DNA from: Pyrus communis
Taxonomy: Eukaryota; Streptophyta; Magnoliopsida; Rosales; Rosaceae
Reading direction: 5' to 3'
Assembly: GCF_963583255.1 (NCBI RefSeq)
Contig: NC_084806.1
Coordinates: 23,726,317 to 23,790,316, forward strand
Length of the DNA: 64,000 nucleotides
The notes below the pieces were generated by a model. It was not told the origin of the DNA. It ran no database searches and saw only the letters and a list, made by a program, of their open reading frames with translations. Numbering within the stretch: position 1 is the first letter of the stretch; every line of letters begins with the position of its first letter. Both the position numbers and the translations under genes were made by a program. This document shows, one piece after another, positions 57,068 to 64,000 of this stretch.

Positions 57068-58493
57068 CCATACACACTTCATTCATTCTCATTCATTCTT
57101 CCATATTCAGAAATTCACCAAAACCCCTCCCCCTTTGCCGTGCAAATCCACCAATTCCCTACAAATCCAAACACCACTCCTCTTCCATTTCCATCACTCC
57201 CCAAACCATTCACACCATCAAACTATCCTTAGACCTTGTGCTACAACGAAGAGGAAGAGAAGAGTGCCTAAACGTTCATACAATTCAAGTTTGAGTTGTT
57301 GGAATGTTTAGGTGTTTCTTTGATTTCAATGTTTAATTTCAATACTCTTTGTTTTGTACGTATGAGGAATGGAAGAGAAGAGTGCCTAAACGTTCATACA
57401 ATTCAAGTTTGAGTTGTTGGAATGTTTAGGTGTTTCTTTGATTTCAATATTATGAAGAACTAAACCCCCCTTAGCTAGGGGGTGATTCAAAATATATGTT
57501 TATACTTGCATTTTGATTTGATTACTTCTAATTGCGTTTCATAAGTTGTGGATTCAATTTGTTTAACTATTTGATTGATAACTTGTTTATGTATGTTTAT
57601 TAAGAGTGCACACTTAATTTTCATGCATGAATATGACGCTAGAATATAAGTGAGTTTCACCTAATCGTTATGAACTTATATTCACAAGTAGTGGAGGTTG
57701 CTTATAAACAATCGCGTTAAACGAATTCTTGGCATAAGTTTCATGCAATCATAGTAACGAATGCCCCGTCAACACTTATAATTTTCATAGAGCGTAATGA
57801 TTCTTGCTTGTATCTCTATTATGCAATCATGTAGGGGACTTGTGGGGAATGTTTTGGGTTGTCGTATGCAATCATCCAATTCAATAACGTTAGGAAGATT
57901 TGAAGGTTAATTAGTGCATCACGGTTAACTTGGAGTGTTGAGAATTAATGATTTATTGAAATACAATTGGAAATCATTTTATTATGCAAGTATAACATGT
58001 ATGGAGATGAACCCCTTAGCTAGGTTCCCATCCATTCAATTCCATCAAATTCATCTTTACATTCTGTCTAGTTTATTAACTTGTTTCGTTATTTCAATTC
58101 TCGTCAATTTAAAACCCCCCTTTACTTTCTTGTTCTTTAGTGTTTAGACTTTGTTTAGTTTATGTTTTAAAGTGTTTTGATTCAATTTATTTCCCAAAAT
58201 TCGTCCAATTCACCAAAGTGCTCAAAACTGCCCAGAAAGTGATTTTAAGGCTGTTTTGAGTGTTTTGGGTGATGTTTGAGTCTTTTGGTTTGTTTTAGTG
58301 TTATAAAGTTTAGTTTTGCATTCTTTGAGTCTAGTATAGTGTTTCATATTGTTATTTTATGTTTTTGAGTCAAATCCAAGTGGTTAACAATCCCTCCTAA
58401 TCCCCGGTCTAGAACGATCCCTACTTATACATATACTACAATTTGACGAAAAGAGGGTTTAATTTGTGTGCGTATAAATCACGCATCAAATTT

Positions 58494-58510
58494 TGGCGCC
58501 GTTGCCGGGG
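58494..58510 (+). other. Primer binding site, tRNA-Asp type (ATH-3)
   Basis: tggcgccgttgccgggg, 5 nt after the LTR. Confidence 0.9.
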
Positions 58511-58618
58511 ATTAGCAATTTTGCTAATCTCTTGGATTGTTTGTTTCTGTTATATATTTTAGTTTTAGTTTTTTATTTTTGTTTTGTTTGTTGAATTCAA
58601 ATACTAGAGAAGAACAAC

Positions 58619-59473
58619 ATGGCACTTGATAATGCTTCTCTTTTGTCACAGCTCATGGAAAGGTCTCAAATGCAAAGTGTTGATATATTTGATCTTCAAT
58701 CAAGGAATAACGTGTTTTCCAATACTTACAGTTCAGATTGGAGTGATCATTCAAACTCTATGTGGTGGGAACCTCAACATGTTCAAGAAGAAGGATATTG
58801 GCAGCCGTATGAGGAGTTCTATTCAAGACCTATACACCCACCACAACCTCATATTCAATATGCCCAACCAAATTTAAGTTCGTCAATAGATTATAATCAA
58901 AAGCTTAACGAATTAATTTGTTTGGTGCAGGGCTCACAAAATCAAGACAATGAGGATCGACAAGAAGACAAAAGGTTGGACCACTTGGAAAAGCAAATTG
59001 GGCAGATAGCGGAGTTCGTAGGACAATTTTGCGACCAAGGCAAACTCCCTAGTTCAACCATTGTAAATTCGAAGGGAGGATTTGAAGCACCTTTGTCAGA
59101 AGCACTTATTGCTCCTACGCCATCTAATTCAAGTAAGGTTGTTCCAATTAGTTCTAACCCCATTCCAACAAATATCCCTATTCCTTGCAGGTTCATGAAT
59201 TCCAAGGAAGAAGAAAGTGAAAAAGACATCTTGGAAGCCCTTCCAAAGGTGCAAAGTAGGGAATGTCATGAATTCATCAAAGAGGACGTTCTTGAAACCA
59301 CAAAATCCAAAGAAGTTAAATTTGATGACATTGGACAAGTCATAACCATCACTTGCAATCTGACCAAGTCCAATATCCCTGAAACTTTGAAAGGAGTGGT
59401 GTTTGTCATTGAGTTCTTATCGGACAAAACAAGTAAGTTTTTTTTTTCCAAATTCCATTACATTTTATACTAA
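58619..59473 (+). pseudogene. Gag-linker remnant ORF of ATH-3, shortened
   Basis: 284 codons starting MALDNASLLSQLMERSQMQ, the same start as ATH-1 2888. It is collinear with the ATH-1 ORF apart from small in-frame insertions and deletions. It ends early because the T-run after gtaag (about 59433) has a different length, so the final APTLEFKP segment, still present in the DNA near 59500, is out of frame. No Gag core, knuckle, protease or RT is encoded. Confidence 0.75.
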
Positions 59474-59650
59474 CTTGCTGTTTTTTATGAATCAGGCACC
59501 TACACTAGAATTCAAACCAATGCCGGTTCACTTCAAGTATCACCTTCCATTCAAGGACCAATTCCATGCCGTTTGATTTTATTTATGTTAAAAAAATAAA
59601 AAATAAAAAAAAAATAAAAAAATTTATTAAACATGGAGAAAGATGGAGCT

Positions 59651-60352
59651 TCACAAAGGTTGTTTACGTGAAGCCCCACTATGAGGCGTCGAAGCGGAAG
59701 GCATAGAAGCGGGAGGCATAGTAGCGGAAGGCATCGAAGCGGAAGGCTTTGGAGCGGAAGGCATCGGAGCGGAAGGCATCGGAGCGAAAGACATCGGAGC
59801 TAGAGCATTCCAGGCCTCAATACTTGGCCAAGCGCTGGATGAGCCAGGAAAAAGGTGCCTCTGGAGGAAAGACGAAAACCTTTGACGGTCACTGTGAATC
59901 CGACCTTCAGACTCTTGCAGCTCATCAAGCTTCCTCTTCATGCCCGTCGAATAGTTGTTGGCAAGCACCTGCAAACTTCTATTCTCGTACTTAAGCTGCT
60001 GGATCTCTTGCTTAAGACTTTCCACCTCTGCCATCAATGATTCCACCTGACGGGAGCGGGCAAGCAGGCGTTGGCCCATGTTAGACACAGAACTCGCACA
60101 CTGAACACTAAGTGCGAGGGACTCTTGAACGGCCAACTCATCGGACCGTCCTGACAGCAGCCTACTATCTTTTGGAGTAAGGAGGTTCCTAGCTACTATT
60201 GTAGCTGTTGTGGCGTCCTGCATCATGGAGTCTTCACCTGTAAGAAGACCGTTAGAAGATAAAAAAGAAGGGCGCCATACATTACCTTGACGGGGCGCAA
60301 CCGGATCGCTGCTAAGACTCAAATCTAAGCTAAGGTTCGATGAGTTAGTCAT
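59651..60352 (-). CDS. Antisense ORF of ATH-3: coiled-coil protein of unknown function
   Basis: 233 codons starting MTNSSNLSLDLSL at 60352 (MAN in the other two copies). The N-terminal half and coiled coil match the ATH-1 and ATH-2 proteins (WRPSFLSSNG, ARNLLTPKDSRLLSGRSDEL). The C-terminal tail has about ten short Met/Pro/Ala/Ser units, a different number from the other copies, with no break in the frame. It is intact although the rest of the coding capacity of the element is gone. Function unknown. Confidence 0.82.
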   Translation of the reverse strand: MTNSSNLSLDLSLSSDPVAPRQGNVWRPSFLSSNGLLTGEDSMMQDATTATIVARNLLTPKDSRLLSGRSDELAVQESLALSVQCASSVSNMGQRLLARSRQVESLMAEVESLKQEIQQLKYENRSLQVLANNYSTGMKRKLDELQESEGRIHSDRQRFSSFLQRHLFPGSSSAWPSIEAWNALAPMSFAPMPSAPMPSAPKPSASMPSATMPPASMPSASTPHSGASRKQPL

Positions 60353-60860
60353 TTTTCAAAGGTGTTCAAGAATAAGGGTTGATGGAGTAAATTTTCAAAG
60401 GGCCGGAGTCGATTTTCAAGAATGGGCAATTCTTCAGAGTGTGTATGTTGGCGGTGATCGATAGCTCTATAAAAAGCCAAGGCGACGCGTCCACCGATTC
60501 AAAGAGCCGGATTTTCCGGCGTAAGTTAAGCGACGCTCCCTCGGCTTTTCAGAAAACGCGTTCAACTTTGTCAAAAGATTTCTGACAAAGCTGAAAACAC
60601 GTGGAGGCCATCATCGCAACTACACGTCTTTAGCCGACAAGGGCAAAGTTCGGCGACGCTTTCTCTGCTTTTCAGAAAACGCGTGCAGCTTTGTCAAAAT
60701 GAGCCGCATCTGCACTACCACGTGTCGTTCAGAAAGCGAAGGGGCGTCGTTCAGAAATCGAAGGGGCGCCTGCTCAGAAATCGAAGAGGCGTCGTTCTGA
60801 TATCGAAGAGACATTTGTCGACAAGGGTAAAAGAACAGTACCACCACTTGATATTATCTC

Positions 60861-60866
60861 TATATA
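60861..60866 (-). promoter_or_regulatory. Candidate TATA box for the antisense gene (ATH-3)
   Basis: The same minus-strand catatatagagata block as in ATH-1 and ATH-2, about 510 bp upstream of the antisense ATG. Confidence 0.35.
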
Positions 60867-60899
60867 TGTCGACTTTCGTCTTTTATGGCAAGGCAAACC

Positions 60900-63408
60900 T
60901 GAATAAAATGCCCAACTCTCCCTCACCTCTGAGGGCGCACTCCCAGCAAAGCCTTTCGAAATACTCAATTCTTTCGTCTTCCCCAAAGATGATACCAGAT
61001 GCCTGGAGTACAGATGACCCAGGAGGAAACGGCGGATTGAAGTGTGCTGATTCATTCACCGCTTCTTCAAAAAGCAAAGGTATCTCATATCATCAAGGTC
61101 AAAAGCAAAAGTATCTCATATCATGCTCTTTCCCTGTCTTTTTCTTTGTCCTTGTTCTTACTCGCATGGCAAAGTAAAAGAAGCAATCAGCCGGCACTTG
61201 GAGTCAGTCTTCCGATCTGGAGCCAACTGCCTGGAATCTATTCCTGATTGCTTACCTAGCGTTGCTCTCGAGTAGTCATCTTCAACGGAGCAAGTAAGGC
61301 AAGTGAAAATGATACATTGAAGCATGTGGAGACAAGCAACAACTGCATATGCTGAGCTATCCTCTAACCCTCTTCAATACGAATTGGAAAGATTGAACAA
61401 AGAAACAGATAAAAGGAGGAAGCTCAGACCTAGCTCAGACCTTCGGGGGAGACCCAAAAGAATCCTGCTGCCCAGTTCAAGAAGTAGCACAAAGGAAAAT
61501 CAATGATGGGCGGAAACCAGTTCAAGAGAAAGCCTGTGGAATCACCAAGATCAATGCCTCAATACAATCACCAAGGAGAAGATGGAATTTACACTCCATA
61601 ACCAGATTTGCGTCCCTAAACTCTTCTCTTTGTTAATTACATTCTGCCATGTTTAGTATGTTTAGTTGTTTTTTTGTGTGTTTACTTATGTTTTGTGTGA
61701 ATCTATGCTTAAAACATTGAGGACAATGTTTGATTTAAGTGTGGGGGGGTAACTAAGTATATTTAATGCAAATTCGTGGGATTTTATCACCCATAACTTC
61801 AAATGTTGTTCCTTGCTGTTTTAAGGTGTTTTTAAGTTGTTTTAGAGTGTTTTAGTAGGTTTTGTTTTTATAACTCCGAAAATCACATAAAAATTTGAAA
61901 AATGTGTTTTGAAAAGCTTAAAAAGAGTGTTTTGAGTCGTTTTTGTGTGTTTGTGTCTTAGGGTACCTTCCAACAAAATGACATGGATTTGATTTGTAAT
62001 TGCATGACGGTTAAAAAGAGTTATAAACATAGATGAAAGTTTGATTTACTCTTGGTGTATGCTTGGTTATGGTTATAATGTATGACTTCACATGCAATCA
62101 TAAAAGAAAAATTCGTTTTTGTAACATGCTTGAAGGAAGGAACTCAAACAAACGCTACGACCCTGTGAGACTCGAGCCATTACCTTCTTTGGAGAGTTAT
62201 TTTCTGTGATTCTTTGTTTTCTAAAGTTGTTGCATGATCTCATTATTCCTTGCTTGGTTGCTACTTAGAATGCAATTGTATCATGATAGAACTAAATGCT
62301 AGAACTTATATCCGTTTCATTCAAAGCATGATATTGATTGCATAACATACAATAAGATGAAGTTGTTAGTCAAGCCAAAGCCAAAGAGCCTATCCCTTTT
62401 CACATGTATTGTAGGATTACCCCTTTTGAGCCTTTTCAAGCTTATTTTCTTTGTTAACCCCTTGTTCTTAAAGGATAGTGAAGCATGACTTAGAATGAAC
62501 TCCTTTTGATCAATATACTGCAGAAAATAAGTGTGGGGGAAGATAATAGGGCACGGCCAAAGAATGAAATAAAGAAAAGAAAAAAAAAATTGTTGTTGAA
62601 AAGAAAGAGAAAAAAAAAAAAAAAAAAAGAGTTGAAAAAAATAAGTGAGAATGATCTCACAAGCATTGGTTATTGAAGGAAGGGTCCAAAAGAGTGAATT
62701 TGACCCTAGTTGTTGCATGAATCTTCCCTTGTGTTTGAAAGTTGATTTCTGCCATTAAAAGTGAGTTTAAGTTTCAATTTCATTACTTCGCTTCCTATTA
62801 CTTTAAGAACCTTTGTTTTACTTTACCTTTCTTTGTTAAACCATTACCCTTAGCCTCGTTACAACCCTCAACTTCTATCTTGATGTTATGTATTCAATAT
62901 GTGGAGTTTGGAATTGATATGAGCTTATGGAATCACTGGTTCTCGTTCTAAGTAGTAGCATTCCATTCATGAGATCATATTCATGTCATTGTCGTAAATC
63001 CAGAAAATGCTTTCTTTGATATAACATATGTGAGTGTTAGAATTCATATTTACATCAATCTTCTCACATATAACTAGTGTAGGGTGTGTAGTCAGAAAAT
63101 CTGTGTGAAAAACGAGTGCATATCTTGTAAGGATTTGAGCAAATTCTCTAAGGCATGTTACTACATTCGAAATGTGTTTTAAATGCTTAATTGTGAACTA
63201 GTACGTGGTGACTATGATTAAGAATGTACTTAAGTGTAAAGATGGCTAAAATATGTGGGAATAATGATTTTTAACTTGTCATGAGCATTGGAAATCCTTG
63301 AGACAATTGTTGGAAAGTGTAGGTTGTGTTTTGTTCGTTTTGTTTTGTTTTTGGTTTCTTTTGTTTTGTTTTGCTCGAGGACTAGCAAAAGCTAAGTGTG
63401 GGGGAATT
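60900..63408 (+). other. Non-coding 3' part of ATH-3
   Basis: No credible gene. It is collinear with ATH-1 5300-7785, including the ttgaggacaatgtttgattt block (about 61716) and three aagtgtggggg runs (about 61738, 62530 and 63394, the last being the polypurine tract). Confidence 0.6.
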
Positions 63409-64000
63409 TGATAGGAGCATATTTAGGCGACTTACTTAGCTTGTTTTCGTGCATTTATATTGTTAATTCATAGTTGTTTTAGTAGTTTAAGCCATTTTCG
63501 TGTGTTTTTAGGTTCATATGGCTAAGGAAGCAAACAGATGCATTTTGGAGCAAATTAGAGATTGAAATGGATATCATATGCTTGGAGCCAAGAGGATGGA
63601 CGAAATTGAAGGATTCCTAATCCATTGCAGCCACATGCACATTCAATCATTCACACCAAAACCTTGCACATGCTTTCCCATTTCATTATTCATTCACTTT
63701 GCAGCCACCATTCACTCTTTAATCCACATGCATTCATCATCATTCACCACACCTTGCAGCCACATGCATTCCCCTTTTATATTTCCAACCCACATGCACT
63801 TCCCCCTTTATCATTTCAGCACATGCACTTCCCACTTCATCATTTCAGCCACCAAACATTCACATGCATTTCATTCATCATTTCCACCCCCACATGTCCC
63901 TTTAATCATTCAAACATGCACTCCCTTTAATCACATGCATAAATCAGCCACATGCATCTCCCATCACCATTTCAGAATTCTAGCATTTGCACATGCAACC
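63409..64000 (+). repeat. ATH-3 3' LTR, partial
   Basis: It repeats the start of the 5' LTR (56421 onwards) with one 10-bp unit fewer near 63543. It continues beyond the window. Confidence 0.92.

Larger units (their letters stand above)
56421..58488 (+). repeat. ATH-3 5' LTR
   Basis: 2068 bp, tgataggag...gcatca. It contains the hairpin duplication (about 57267-57430). A 10-bp unit attttggagc is present twice near 56555-56575 but once in the 3' LTR (about 63543). Confidence 0.92.
56421..64000 (+). mobile_element. ATH-3, non-autonomous Athila-type element (3' LTR cut by the window end)
   Basis: The 5' LTR is 56421-58488, the tRNA-Asp primer site is at 58494, the interior ends at 63408 with a polypurine tract, and the 3' LTR starts at 63409 and leaves the window. 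The base before the element is the end of ggaat, the expected target duplication. The interior (4.92 kb) is collinear with ATH-1: Gag-linker remnant, antisense gene and non-coding 3' region. Gag core and pol are absent. It lies in an intron of bL35, in the opposite direction to that gene. Confidence 0.92.

Overview
The window is transposon-packed nuclear DNA from a dicotyledonous plant. The only ordinary host gene I can recognise is the 3' part of a nuclear gene for the plastid ribosomal protein bL35 (55321-56303, minus strand). Everything else that I can classify is transposable elements or their decay products. The retrotransposon proteins look to me like those of Rosaceae (apple/pear tribe), but that is an impression from memory, not proof. 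Element names (ATH, TEK) are mine.

Layout: 1-10233 is an old minus-strand Athila-type LTR split by ATH-1 (865-9696, TSD attag, LTRs apparently identical). 10234-12116 is the right part of a Tekay-type LTR. 12117-31483 is the remains of a minus-strand, transposon-type gene (resembling the genes that precede Ulp1 peptidase domains in plant transposons). It has been cut up by an hAT element (12749-18589, 8-bp TSD), a solo LTR (19569-20804, TSD gaaat) and a three-deep nest of solo LTRs (22958-30435, containing 24054-28333, containing 25638-27930; TSDs taata, tataa, tgcat). 31489-53808 is a chromodomain-type Ty3/gypsy element, TEK-1 (TSD gtttt), whose 3' LTR is interrupted by ATH-2 (39452-52368, TSD cggcg). 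53814-55320 holds a plant-mobile-domain pseudogene, a tRNA-type SINE and the downstream region of bL35. 56421 to the window end is ATH-3, inserted in an intron of the bL35 gene.

ATH-1, ATH-2 and ATH-3 are related Athila-type Ty3/gypsy elements with a tRNA-Asp primer site. ATH-2 has an intact 1833-codon gag-pol. ATH-1 and ATH-3 have lost the Gag core, protease, reverse transcriptase and integrase, so they must move with proteins supplied in trans. All three carry an antisense gene of 223-233 codons for a coiled-coil protein I do not recognise. Between the ATH-1 and ATH-2 copies I counted 38 differing codons, 27 of them synonymous, so the antisense frame appears to be under purifying selection. 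This is the best candidate for an undescribed system here: an opposite-strand accessory protein that survives even in elements that have lost all replication genes.

The second surprise is ATH-2 itself: its right LTR is inverted, so both outer ends are U3 ends, yet a perfect 5-bp TSD flanks it. It appears to be integration of an aberrant cDNA.
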